A program made the translations under genes and the position numbers. This document shows, one piece after another, positions 23,887-32,274 of a stretch of 38,739 bases of DNA (within the stretch, counting starts at the first letter, position 1; each line of letters opens with the position of its first letter). Under the pieces are notes generated by a model. The model searched no databases, was not told the origin of the DNA, and was given only the letters and a program-made list of their open reading frames with translations. Source of the stretch: Cupriavidus campinensis (lineage in GTDB: Bacteria; Pseudomonadota; Gammaproteobacteria; Burkholderiales; Burkholderiaceae); assembly GCF_905397395.1 (NCBI RefSeq), contig NZ_CAJPVH010000050.1, positions 1 through 38,739 of the forward strand, given 5' to 3'.

Positions 23887-25620
23887 TCAGTAGCGAAGGT
23901 CTAGCCGATAGTTCAGCGCTCGTGCCAGGGTCTGGGATTGAGCAGGAGACGCAATTGGCCAACCATAGGAAAGTGAACTGGTCAGGTACTTGCCGGAAAA
24001 GCGAAAGCCGACGGCAGCACCCATGACGTACTCCGGCTTCGAGCCCGGGGCGTAGTTCTTGACCACGCCACCGTCATAGCCGACGAAAGGCGCGACCTCA
24101 ATGCCGCCGAGTACGTTTGCCCGGAGCGGGAGCCGCAGGGTGTTGGACAGGTAGGCGCCGCTATCGCCGTAGAAGGCGGTGTCCTTGAATCCGCGCACCG
24201 TGTACTCGTCGCCGATCGACAACCGGGCATCGGTCACCAGCGTGTTGGGCGAATACTGGAAGCCGGTTCCCACGTCGTACACGAAGTCGACGTTACCGAC
24301 CTTGAACGGGCGCGTCCACGTGGCCATGCCGTTGAACTTGGTGAAGTCGGTGTCGAAGCCGGCGAGGTCGGGATCGCTGCGCCATGCGCCGCCCATCCAC
24401 GGCACGCCGAAGTTCACGCCGAGGTCGGCATAGAGCCAGCCGTTGGCCAGGGTACCCACATGGGTCACGCCGGCGCCGACTTCTGAGTAGCGCTTGCTGT
24501 TGATGCTTGTCTGCGTGCCCTCGATACCGTTGGTATTCGAGCGGTTGGCGAACTTCATATAGCCGCTGGTCTTGCCCTGGGCGTCACGGTGCAGCACGCG
24601 CGAAAGCTTGAGGTTCAGGCGCTGGGACGTGCCGTCGCTGGCGTAGCGGCCGAAGTAGCCGTCGATCATCTTCTCGTACTGCGAGCCGTACCATGAAGCA
24701 TCGAAGGTCCAGTACCCGATCGGCAGGCTGTAGTTCACCGAACCGATGCGCTGGCTATTGGCGGAGTCCTTGAAGTCCTGCTGCGCGTAGTAGGCGGAGA
24801 TGGAGTCGTTCAGGCCGAGCACGTTGTTGATGCCGAAGTTCGTGGAATACTGGTTCCACCCCTCGACCTCCCGCCCGCTGTTGTTGACGCCGATGCCGAA
24901 GTTCAGAAGCTTCGGGTCCTCGCCAGTGACATCGAGCACCGAGCTGCCGACTTCGTCACCGGGCACGATCCGGATCTTGTCATTGCCGCCACCCCTGACG
25001 AGGTTGTCGACGGCCTGGTCGATATCCTGGAGGTTCAGTCGCGCGCCCTCGGCGAACGGCATGGCACCGAACAGGCGCAGTGTGTCGCGGATGCCGTCGA
25101 CGGGCTTGCCGTTGCGGGTCATATCCTTGATCGTTCCCCACTTGACCTCGAGTGTCAGCGTCCCGCTCTTCAGCGTGCCGGGATGCACGGTGACCACGGT
25201 AGTGACGTAGCCGCGTTCGATGTAGTGATTGGTCAGATCGCGCACCACCGCCATGATCTCCGCGGCACCCATGGTCTTTCCCTCATAGGCGGCGAGAATG
25301 GCCTTGGCTTCGGCGGAGGGCGAGTCGTCACCCAGAAGCTGGATGTGCGACACCAGGAACGTCGCCTTGTTCTGCAGGGGCTGCTCCTTGGCGTCGGGCG
25401 CGGGCGTGACGGCGCGGTGTTGCTCCGAGAACGCGCGCTCGCGCTCGATTTCCTTCTGGATCTGCTCCTGTTGGCGCTGACGCTCCAGATGGTCCATGTC
25501 TTGCCGGGTATCGCGCGCGGGGGTGGCGATCGCACTGCTGGTTGCTATGCCCAGGGCTGTTGCAACGGCCAGCCAGCCGGTTTTTGTCTGTTTCACTTTG
25601 TCACTTCTCTTCAGGTGCAT
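23887..25620 (-). CDS. fhaC: Two-partner secretion outer-membrane pore FhaC (TpsB)
   Basis: A 577-residue Omp85-superfamily transporter that exports FhaB across the outer membrane. In order: a signal peptide (about residues 1-32), a charged linker helix (QDMDHLERQRQQEQIQKEIE), two POTRA domains (about 88-240, with GYVTTVVTVHPGTLKSGTL) and a 16-strand barrel (about 245-577) with the family VRGF tetrad at 475-478 (YTVRGFKDTAFYGDSGAYL) and a terminal aromatic Tyr. The ATG at 25620 has no clear ribosome-binding site; an in-frame GTG at 25596 is preceded by GAGAAG and would give a shorter, more usual signal peptide, so the true start is open. It follows the tip adhesin gene by 45 bases. A small hairpin (GCGCAA / TTGCGC, 23871-23886) lies right after its stop. 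Confidence 0.93.
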   Translation of the reverse strand: MHLKRSDKVKQTKTGWLAVATALGIATSSAIATPARDTRQDMDHLERQRQQEQIQKEIERERAFSEQHRAVTPAPDAKEQPLQNKATFLVSHIQLLGDDSPSAEAKAILAAYEGKTMGAAEIMAVVRDLTNHYIERGYVTTVVTVHPGTLKSGTLTLEVKWGTIKDMTRNGKPVDGIRDTLRLFGAMPFAEGARLNLQDIDQAVDNLVRGGGNDKIRIVPGDEVGSSVLDVTGEDPKLLNFGIGVNNSGREVEGWNQYSTNFGINNVLGLNDSISAYYAQQDFKDSANSQRIGSVNYSLPIGYWTFDASWYGSQYEKMIDGYFGRYASDGTSQRLNLKLSRVLHRDAQGKTSGYMKFANRSNTNGIEGTQTSINSKRYSEVGAGVTHVGTLANGWLYADLGVNFGVPWMGGAWRSDPDLAGFDTDFTKFNGMATWTRPFKVGNVDFVYDVGTGFQYSPNTLVTDARLSIGDEYTVRGFKDTAFYGDSGAYLSNTLRLPLRANVLGGIEVAPFVGYDGGVVKNYAPGSKPEYVMGAAVGFRFSGKYLTSSLSYGWPIASPAQSQTLARALNYRLDLRY

Positions 25621-25665
25621 GCCGAGCCGGTCGGTATGCAGTTATGCAGGAACCTTTCGTGTCGG

Positions 25666-26625
25666 TTAGCGAATGTTGAGGGTGAAGACCGCGTAGGTAT
25701 CGATCGTGCCGGCGGTCGGCGTTGACGCCGGCAGACGGTAGATCCGCGCGTTGTAGTTGACGGTCTTGGCGCCGTTGATAGTGCCGAGCGAGATCTCCCT
25801 GCCCAGCTTGACTCCCATGAAGCCGGAGGAATCCAGTAGCTGCACGGCGAAACCCTGGGCCGTGCCGTCGTTCTCGATCAGGCCCGTTGTCGTGTAGCCG
25901 AAAGGCGCCGTGCCGTTGAAGGTGATGCCGACTGCCGCGGGATTGGGGCAGGTGAACTTCAGCGGAAATTTGACGGCCGGCGAGCCCGTCTTGGTGGACA
26001 GGTCCGAGAGTGCGTGCGTGCCGAGATCGACATAGACGTCGGAAGTCACCGCGCAGCTCTTGACGGCGATGCTGATCGGCGTCATTAGCTCGATCCGTAC
26101 GGCAGTCAGCTGATTGCTCGACGTGTCCGGCGCCAGCAGCGTCCCGATCCCGAGGGTTGTCGGATTCATGGTTCCCGAAGTGATGGGGCCGGTCTGCACG
26201 AACTCCACTTTCACGGTCGTTGCCGCGATCGTGCAGCTGCCGGTTTGCGTGGCGCTGCAGCGCAGGGCGTTCGGCCACCACGTGGTGGCGGGCCAGCGAA
26301 GCCGGTAGCCCAGGCCAGGGATGGTCGTGCTGTAGACGTTGGTGACCGCTGTCTGCGCCGAACCAACAGCCATCGTCGTGCGGATTTCCGCATTCACGTT
26401 CGCGCCGCAGGTGTAGTCGAGATTGCCGAGCGGAATATCGCGTGTGGCCAGCACCGTGCCGGGCGCGCCGTTGGTCGCCGCGGTGATCGAGCTGATGCTG
26501 ACTTCCGCGCGCAGCGGTTGGCCGCCGTTCGAGGTCAGGCTGCACGTTGCAGCGGATGCCGCCGGCATGCCGACGAACGATGCGAGTAACGCCGCGCCCG
26601 CGAGAAGGAAATTCAGGCGTTTCAT
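25666..26625 (-). CDS. Fimbrial tip adhesin / minor subunit (FimD-like of Bordetella)
   Basis: A 319-residue exported protein with a signal peptide (MKRLNFLLAGAALLASFVG, cleavage near ASA|ATC). It is about twice the length of a pilin and has two parts: an N-terminal receptor-binding-like domain (about 26-180, with paired Cys residues such as TCSL and YTCG) and a C-terminal pilin domain (about 190-319) with SCAVTSDVYVDLG near its start and TIDTYAVFTLNIR at its end, the beta-strand used for donor-strand exchange. This two-domain form is typical of tip adhesins such as FimH and Bordetella FimD. Its ATG overlaps the usher stop by four bases (ATGA), implying coupled translation. The ligand cannot be predicted. 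Confidence 0.82.
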   Translation of the reverse strand: MKRLNFLLAGAALLASFVGMPAASAATCSLTSNGGQPLRAEVSISSITAATNGAPGTVLATRDIPLGNLDYTCGANVNAEIRTTMAVGSAQTAVTNVYSTTIPGLGYRLRWPATTWWPNALRCSATQTGSCTIAATTVKVEFVQTGPITSGTMNPTTLGIGTLLAPDTSSNQLTAVRIELMTPISIAVKSCAVTSDVYVDLGTHALSDLSTKTGSPAVKFPLKFTCPNPAAVGITFNGTAPFGYTTTGLIENDGTAQGFAVQLLDSSGFMGVKLGREISLGTINGAKTVNYNARIYRLPASTPTAGTIDTYAVFTLNIR

Positions 26626-29264
26626 GATTGCCCCTCTTCGCCTGGCGCACCAGGCACTGCGTGGCGTTCCGCCACGGTTTCACACGTCACGTCGAGAACC
26701 GTCACATCCTGGGTCTTGCTGGATGCGGCAGTGGCGGGCTTCGTGTACTGGGCGACACATTGCTGTGCCGCGTCTTTTCCGGCTCCCCAGGCCACGGTGA
26801 GTGCCTTGTCGGCCGAGAGATCGCTGGCGATGACCGTGCCTCCGCCGCCGACTGTGCCGATCAGGTTGCCGTCCGCGTCCACCACGGTGGCGCCGAAGGG
26901 AACGAGGCTGCCGTTGGCCTGCCGGATGCGCAGCACGGCGGACTCGGTATGGCGGGAGTCGAACGTCAGCTTGACCACGGCGCCTGCCGTGGGGGCGGTC
27001 ATGAGCCGTGTGTTCTCGACCTGAAGACCCATGTCGGCGTCCTTGAGGTCGAGTTCGACGTTGTTCCACTGGTAAGGCGACACGTAGGGCACCACGGCAT
27101 AGCCGTCCTTGCCGATCCGGGTGTGCTGGTAAGGCAGCACGCGCGCCCCGGCCGCACCGTCGGCCTTCACGAGTGCTACGGTGTTGCCCAGTTCGCTGGC
27201 GAAGTTCACGCCATCGCCATGGATCAGCACGCCGCCGCTGACATTCGCCCCAATCGAGTTGGTGTGCGGCGAGCGGCCGTACGAGACGCTGCCCTTGACG
27301 GCGTCGGCGGTATAGCCGAGCGCACCGCCGAAGGACACGTCGCCGCCGGTGGCCGCATCGGCCCAGGCGCTATACGAGGTCTGCGCGCGTTCCCCGGCGC
27401 TGCCGGAGAGGGTCGTGCGCAGGTCAGACTGGCCATTCATGTGCGAGGCGCTGACGCCCACGGTCGCCGGGTTGACCGCCGACCGCCCCAGGGGCATCGA
27501 CAGTGACAGGAGGACACTGTTTTCATCCCTGCCAAGCGCGTTTTTCGTGCGGCCAACGCTGAGGTTGTATCGAACGGGGCCCAGACTGTTGCTGTAGCCG
27601 GCCTGGAAGCTCAGTTGACGGCTGTGGTCTTCCCAGTGCCGTCCATAGGACCCGGTGAGGAACAGGTTGCCGTACTTCTGGCCGAGGGCCTGCGTGATGT
27701 TCACGTCGAAGCGGTCGCGCAGCCGAAGGGGCTCCCGATCGCTATGGCCAAGCCGGAACTCGCGCAGATGCATGGTGTCCATCAGCGAGTAGTAGCCGGG
27801 GCTGGAGTAGCGGTATCCGACCAGGCTGAAATAGGTGCCCGTCGAGAGTTGCTTGCCGAGGCTGGCGCGTACGCTTTGTCCGGCCTTGTCGCAATGCGCG
27901 GCAAAATCCACGCACATCGCGTAGGACTGGGTGATATCGAGGCCCAGCGCGCCGAGCGGCGTGTTGACGGCCGCACCCGCCATGGCGGCGGCATAGTACG
28001 CCGGCGCGGTGATCTGCACGCCGCCATAGAGGGTAATGTCGTTGGTCAGGCCATGCTGAATCGTGCCTTCCATCAGGATCGGCGCGTCGGAGATGGATTC
28101 GTCGCGAATCGCACCCCCGGTAACGCTGTACTTCGTGTAGCCCTCGCGCAGCAACTGCGCGATGCTGCCGTAGGGCACCACGAACTGCTGGGTCTGCCCA
28201 TCCGCCTCGGTCACCGTGACTTCGAGGTCACCGCCATAACCGGTGGCGTAGAGATCGTTGAAGGCGAACTCGCCCGGCGGGACGTTGCGCTCTAAGATGA
28301 CATTGGAGGCCTGACGGACCGTGACCACCGCGTTCGACCGCGCCACGCCGCGGACCACAGGCGCGTAGCCGCGCAGGGAATCCGGCAGCATCCGGTCATC
28401 GGTGGCCAGCGTCACGCCGCGAACCGGCGTGGAGTCGAACAGTTGTCCGGTGGTGTTGGCATCGCCAATGGTGGTTTCCGACTGAATAGTGGGCAAGGCC
28501 CGCTGCGCGTAGGCGGATACGTGGTCCCAGCGCGTGGGCTGGCCTTCGTTGGACGACACGGTGCCGTAGGAACGGAATCTCCAGGGGCCGAAGTTGAAGT
28601 TGCTCTCCAGCCCACCATAGAGGTACTGGCCGGAGTGCCCCCGGCTGTTCTGGTTGTTGGTGTAGCTGAGGTTGTACCGGAAGGTAGCCGCGGTGATGCC
28701 TTCTTCCAGCACCTCGGGCGGCACGTAGCCGCGCACGTTGTAGCGCAGGAAGATTTGCGGAATGGTGACCAGGAGCTGCTGCTCGCCAGCCTCATGGACC
28801 TGTGCGCCACCGGTCACCAGTTCATCGAGGAATGCGCAGGTGCCGTCTTCGAGCTGCCGTAGCTGGCGCTCGGGATGCAGGCCGAAGCGTGCCACGAGCG
28901 ATTTCGGGAAGCAGGGCTCGAGCTGGCCGGAAATCGGATGGCGAGCGAACGACAGGGTATGCGTACCGTAGGGCGTGTCGTTGACGATGACCTCTACCGG
29001 ATGCTCGCCTTCAGTTACCGATTCATCGCGCTCGAAGCGCGAGAGGTCGATGGACTGCCCGAGCGCGCGGACGAAACCACTTTCAAACTGGACCTGCTCG
29101 CCGTTCGATGCCGTGGCACCGCTGTTGCGCCGGGGGTCGCGGTTCTCCTCGACCATTGCCATGGCGGGCGCCGTCGCGAGCAAGGCGGCGCCAATTGCGA
29201 CCGCGCGCCGCGCAAAACGGGCGGGTACGCGGGCAACATACGACGAACGGGGCAGCGTAGTCAT
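26622..29264 (-). CDS. Fimbrial outer-membrane usher
   Basis: An 880-residue usher (PapC/FimD family) that assembles pilus subunits and secretes them through the outer membrane. A signal peptide (about residues 1-36, ending TAPAMA) is followed by the N-terminal chaperone-binding domain (FESGFVRALGQSIDLSRFE), the barrel with plug (ATDDRMLPDSLRGYAPVVRGVARSNAVVTVRQ, a strong family signature) and two C-terminal domains (GATVVDADGNLIGTVGGGG). Length is normal. It starts one base after the chaperone stop (TGA-G-ATG) and overlaps the tip adhesin by four bases. In the Bordetella locus this place is taken by fimC. Confidence 0.95.
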   Translation of the reverse strand: MTTLPRSSYVARVPARFARRAVAIGAALLATAPAMAMVEENRDPRRNSGATASNGEQVQFESGFVRALGQSIDLSRFERDESVTEGEHPVEVIVNDTPYGTHTLSFARHPISGQLEPCFPKSLVARFGLHPERQLRQLEDGTCAFLDELVTGGAQVHEAGEQQLLVTIPQIFLRYNVRGYVPPEVLEEGITAATFRYNLSYTNNQNSRGHSGQYLYGGLESNFNFGPWRFRSYGTVSSNEGQPTRWDHVSAYAQRALPTIQSETTIGDANTTGQLFDSTPVRGVTLATDDRMLPDSLRGYAPVVRGVARSNAVVTVRQASNVILERNVPPGEFAFNDLYATGYGGDLEVTVTEADGQTQQFVVPYGSIAQLLREGYTKYSVTGGAIRDESISDAPILMEGTIQHGLTNDITLYGGVQITAPAYYAAAMAGAAVNTPLGALGLDITQSYAMCVDFAAHCDKAGQSVRASLGKQLSTGTYFSLVGYRYSSPGYYSLMDTMHLREFRLGHSDREPLRLRDRFDVNITQALGQKYGNLFLTGSYGRHWEDHSRQLSFQAGYSNSLGPVRYNLSVGRTKNALGRDENSVLLSLSMPLGRSAVNPATVGVSASHMNGQSDLRTTLSGSAGERAQTSYSAWADAATGGDVSFGGALGYTADAVKGSVSYGRSPHTNSIGANVSGGVLIHGDGVNFASELGNTVALVKADGAAGARVLPYQHTRIGKDGYAVVPYVSPYQWNNVELDLKDADMGLQVENTRLMTAPTAGAVVKLTFDSRHTESAVLRIRQANGSLVPFGATVVDADGNLIGTVGGGGTVIASDLSADKALTVAWGAGKDAAQQCVAQYTKPATAASSKTQDVTVLDVTCETVAERHAVPGAPGEEGQS

Positions 29265-29265
29265 C

Positions 29266-30033
29266 TCAGCCCCCGACCGTCAGTGGCACGCTTACCGGCA
29301 CGAATGCGCCCAGTTCGGTGATGTAGTTCAGTTCGAGCGTCAGCGGGCCCGCGGCGCCAGCGGCGGCACCCACGAAGCGGAATGTCTCGTCGGCATTCGG
29401 CTTGGCCAGGCCCCCAGGTACATCCGAACGCTTCTCGCCTTGCTTCAGCACCAGGCTGGCAAACGAGATATGAATCGGGCTGCGGTTCGCACACGTGACG
29501 ACGTAGTCATCGCCGTCCTTGCGAACGCGCCATGCCATGGCTTCGGCGGCGGTGACGGTATCGCCCTTCACGCCGGCCGGTCGATAGAACAGCTTGAGCC
29601 GCGTGCGCAAGGCGATGTTGAGGCGGTTGTCTTCCGCCTCCGGTTCTGCGTTCGCGGCTGGCGTGGCCTTCGCCGGAACTTCGAGGACGTTGAGCCAGAA
29701 GACCGATTCCTGTGTCTGCGGCAGTGCCGCGACCTCGGCGGTCTTGAAAATGCGGACGACCTGGGCCTTGTCGCTGTTGATGCGGGCCACAGGGGGATTG
29801 ACGATGAACGGGGTGGCCTGCGCGCCCGCCTGGACGGTGCCGTCGGCTTGCTCTTCACCGGCATCTAGCCAGATCTGTGTGAGCACCGGCCGGTCGCCTG
29901 TATTCGTCAGGCGTACGGTCTGCTCCTTTTGATTTCCGTCAAAGACGATACGTGTGCCGGCGACCTGGATCGCGGCGTGCGATGGGCCGGCAAGGATGGC
30001 GAGAGCCATCATCAGAAAATGTAGCGGTTTCAT
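29266..30033 (-). CDS. Periplasmic fimbrial chaperone (PapD/FimB type)
   Basis: A 255-residue periplasmic chaperone that caps pilin subunits by donor-strand complementation. A signal peptide (residues 1-20, MKPLHFLMMALAILAGPSHA) precedes two immunoglobulin-like domains. The first has the G1-strand and subunit-binding features (IVFDGNQKEQTVRLTNTGDRP, then NPPVARINSDKAQVVRIF and ESVFWLNVLEVP); the basic residues of ARIN and LRTRLKLFYRP fit the usual Arg/Lys anchoring pair. The open frame could extend 25 codons upstream but the signal peptide begins at the ATG at 30033, which has GGAAAAGGGATC upstream. It follows the pilin gene by 108 bases and a hairpin. Confidence 0.93.
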   Translation of the reverse strand: MKPLHFLMMALAILAGPSHAAIQVAGTRIVFDGNQKEQTVRLTNTGDRPVLTQIWLDAGEEQADGTVQAGAQATPFIVNPPVARINSDKAQVVRIFKTAEVAALPQTQESVFWLNVLEVPAKATPAANAEPEAEDNRLNIALRTRLKLFYRPAGVKGDTVTAAEAMAWRVRKDGDDYVVTCANRSPIHISFASLVLKQGEKRSDVPGGLAKPNADETFRFVGAAAGAAGPLTLELNYITELGAFVPVSVPLTVGG

Positions 30034-30104
30034 TTTGATCCCTTTTCCTTGACACGTTCGTCTGCCATGCGATGCGCGAGGCGGGGGTGTCATGGCACAG
30101 CGCA

Positions 30105-30128
30105 CCACCGCAACCTGGGTCGCGGTGG
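30105..30128 (-). other. Hairpin between pilin and chaperone genes
   Basis: A 7-bp stem CCACCGC / GCGGTGG with a 10-base loop lies 14 bases after the pilin stop, without a T-run. Such intercistronic stems often protect or attenuate transcripts so that the major pilin is made in excess over the assembly proteins. Confidence 0.6.
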
Positions 30129-30141
30129 CGATAGCACAGAC

Positions 30142-30732
30142 TTAGTTGTAAATAATCGAGTACACGACATCAGTCGAAACGGTACCGGCGGTGGCTGCGC
30201 CACCGGTGGCTACGTACTGAGCCCAGTAGTCGAACTGCGCGGCGTTGTTGGCGATCGTGGCCGTGCTGGTGGGCGTGCTCGTGAACAGGTTCATGACGGA
30301 CTTGGCGCCATTCAGCAGGCCAACTTGCACGCGCGTGGCGCGGCCGGTGCCGGTGGCGTTGCGCAGGTTGCCGGTGGCCTGGTCGATGTTGGTGCTTTGC
30401 GCGGGTTCGAAGTACACGCTGGCGACCTTGCCGTTGGTGCAGTTGGTACCCGACAGGCGCATCCAGAACGGCGTATCGCCGGCGCGCTCGCCGTTGGCCG
30501 CCAGGGCCGTGGCGCTCACGCGCGGCAGGCCGACGGTGAAGTTACCGGCGGACTGGGCCGTCACGGTTGCACCGCCACCCGTTACGGTGCAGGTGACGTC
30601 GGAGATGGTGCCGGTGAAGGTGATGCGGCCATCGTCAGCGGCGGCGGAAGACGCGGCGGCGCCCAGTGCGCACACCATGGCTGCGTAGCGGAGCGCTTTG
30701 CTGGATCGGAGGATTTGTGTGATGTTGGTCAT
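30142..30732 (-). CDS. Major fimbrial subunit (type 1-like pilin)
   Basis: A 196-residue pilin with a signal peptide (about residues 1-32, hydrophobic core YAAMVCALGAAASSA). The mature protein starts DDGRITFTGTISDVTC, a classical pilin opening with the first Cys of the intramolecular disulfide; the second is in LSGTNCTNG. It ends with the penultimate-tyrosine pattern of fimbrial subunits (VVYSIIYN). The ATG at 30732 is chosen over a TTG at 30762; the ribosome-binding site is weak. First gene of the adhesin transcript, with an AT-rich regulatory region and an FNR-type site upstream. In Bordetella this position is held by a fimA-type gene. Confidence 0.93.
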   Translation of the reverse strand: MTNITQILRSSKALRYAAMVCALGAAASSAAADDGRITFTGTISDVTCTVTGGGATVTAQSAGNFTVGLPRVSATALAANGERAGDTPFWMRLSGTNCTNGKVASVYFEPAQSTNIDQATGNLRNATGTGRATRVQVGLLNGAKSVMNLFTSTPTSTATIANNAAQFDYWAQYVATGGAATAGTVSTDVVYSIIYN

Positions 30733-30842
30733 GGTTAGGTTCTTAAGGTAAATGCCATGCAATCCATGGCTGAGCGAAATTTACATCTCCAGTAGGCATC
30801 CCTTAAATCGGAGATTCTTTAAATTCGAAGTGCGATAACTAT

Positions 30843-30856
30843 TTGATCCACATCAA
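30843..30856 (-). promoter_or_regulatory. FNR/ANR-type box upstream of the pilin gene
   Basis: TTGAT-CCAC-ATCAA is a perfect match to the palindromic FNR/ANR/DNR consensus (TTGAT-N4-ATCAA). Its centre is about 117 bases upstream of the pilin ATG on the minus strand. AT-rich sequence TTTAAAGAAT lies at the spacing expected of a -10 element for a class II activator site (centre near -41.5), giving a putative start near 30808. The region 30780-30930 is notably AT-rich compared with the rest of the window. Confidence 0.65.
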
Positions 30857-31140
30857 AAAATGCGGCATGCAGTACCCTAAAAAAATGAAGGAATTACTAT
30901 TAAAAAAAGTCGTGAATTTAAAGAAAATACGATTGCCCAGGCGGCGGCGCGAGCTTGCCGGGGTGGCGGCAGGGCCGCTTGCCGTCAGGCGGGGGAGGAG
31001 GGCGCTGTGGCGCAGAAAGGGGGGAAAGGCGGACGAAACGAGGCGCTGACGCGATTGACGGTCAGGCTGTCAGCCGAAAGGCGGGGGAGGGACGAGGACG
31101 CGTGTCCTTAGTCCACGATGTGCAGCGGGAGCGGCTGAAA
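30857..31140. other. AT-rich then GC-rich intergenic region
   Basis: Together with 30733-30856 this gap of about 400 bases separates the adhesin locus from the zinc-ribbon gene. The left part (to about 30935) is A/T-rich with runs of A, probably part of the pilin regulatory region; the right part is purine-rich and GC-rich. No coding frame with a ribosome-binding site is seen. Confidence 0.6.
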
Positions 31141-31374
31141 CTAAGGTTGTTGCGACTTACGCTTCTGCAGACGAGCCTTCACGGCCATCACCGGCGCGCG
31201 CCGGGCGACGACTTCCACCAGCAGGAAGCCGTCCATCTCGGTCTCGTAGACAGTGCGCCCGCAGACGGGGCAGGGTGCGTGTTCCTTGCGTGGGGTCCTC
31301 ACAAGGCCCAGCCGGTATTCGCGGATGTGGAGCGTCGCGCCGCAGACGCATTCCACTGGCTCGATGTGGTGCAT
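31141..31374 (-). CDS. Small zinc-ribbon-like protein
   Basis: A 77-residue cytoplasmic protein with two paired-cysteine knuckles: C-V-C-G near residue 9 and C-P-V-C-G near residue 35, spaced as in zinc ribbons. The rest is basic, ending ARLQKRKSQQP. AAGGAGAGG lies upstream of the ATG at 31374, which is favoured over a longer frame start at 31431. It stands alone, between the adhesin locus and the sia genes on the same strand, with 166 bases to siaD. The region between (31375-31540) contains an imperfect hairpin (GCCCT..GAAAC / GTTTC..AGGGC on the minus strand) but no clear terminator. Function unknown; nucleic-acid binding is only one possibility. Confidence 0.7.
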   Translation of the reverse strand: MHHIEPVECVCGATLHIREYRLGLVRTPRKEHAPCPVCGRTVYETEMDGFLLVEVVARRAPVMAVKARLQKRKSQQP

Positions 31375-31540
31375 GCCTCTCCTTGTCCTGGCCGGCGAGG
31401 TGACCTGCGCCGTCCTGATGTCAGGGATCACTCTGGATAGTAGTCAAGGCTCGCCCTATCGGAAACATGGGTTTCGCGAGGGCAAACCACCGTATTCCAG
31501 ATCACAGTGTCGGACCAGTCAATGGATCAGAAAATTGCGG

Positions 31541-32257
31541 TCACGCCGTGGCGGCCTGCATCACGCGGTTGCGGCCGCCGCGCTTGGCCTCGTAGAGCGC
31601 CTCGTCGGCGCGGCCATACGCGTGTTCGAAGGTGCGGCCCTGGGCGGACCAGCTCACGCCGAAACTTGCCGTGACCGGGCAGTCCACCGGGGAGGGGAAG
31701 CGATGCGTGGCGATGGCATGGCGCATGTCCTCGGCCAGCACCAGCGCGTCCTCCAGCGGGACGCCCGGCAGCAGCGCGGTGAATTCCTCGCCGCCCACGC
31801 GCCCGATGGCGCCCTCGGCATCCACGGTGTTCTTGAGACAGGCGGTCACGCCGCAGATCACCGCGTCGCCCACCGGATGGCCATAGGCGTCGTTGAGCCG
31901 CTTGAAATGGTCGATGTCGAGCACGATCATCGACAGGCTCCCGCGCGCCAGCGCCGCCGTGGCGCGGTCGATCACGGCGCCGCGGTTGAGCGCGCCGGTC
32001 AGCGTGTCGTGCGTGGCGCGGTATTCAAGTTCCTGCGCCAGCTCCTGGAGCCGGTGGTTGAGCCGGTTCATCTCCAGTTCCTCGCGGTCGCTGCGGCGGA
32101 TCAGCCGGCGCGTCTCGCGCATCAGCCGCTCGTAGTAGCTGATGAGCTGGCCCAGCGTATGCCGATACGACTCCTCGCCGGCATCGACATCGCAGAACAC
32201 GGCCTTGGCATGTGCCAGGACGCTGTTCTCCGATTCGAACAGGTCGGGCTCGGACAT
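31541..32257 (-). CDS. siaD: Diguanylate cyclase SiaD-like (GGDEF domain)
   Basis: A 238-residue soluble protein: an N-terminal helical region (about 1-80, with EESYRHTLGQLISYYERLMRE and a coiled stretch ELEMNRLNHRLQELAQELE) and a GGDEF domain (about 85-238) with the active-site motif GGEEF at 155-159. It should make c-di-GMP from two GTP. The inhibitory I-site (RxxD five residues before GGEEF) is absent: the corresponding residues are A-E-G-A. The N-terminal helices are where SiaC binds in the Pseudomonas system. The open frame extends upstream into siaC, but MSEPDLFE at 32257 is the expected start. Separated from siaC by 17 bases; fourth gene of the sia set. Confidence 0.88.
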   Translation of the reverse strand: MSEPDLFESENSVLAHAKAVFCDVDAGEESYRHTLGQLISYYERLMRETRRLIRRSDREELEMNRLNHRLQELAQELEYRATHDTLTGALNRGAVIDRATAALARGSLSMIVLDIDHFKRLNDAYGHPVGDAVICGVTACLKNTVDAEGAIGRVGGEEFTALLPGVPLEDALVLAEDMRHAIATHRFPSPVDCPVTASFGVSWSAQGRTFEHAYGRADEALYEAKRGGRNRVMQAATA

Positions 32258-32274
32258 GATGGCGGCGGGCGGGT

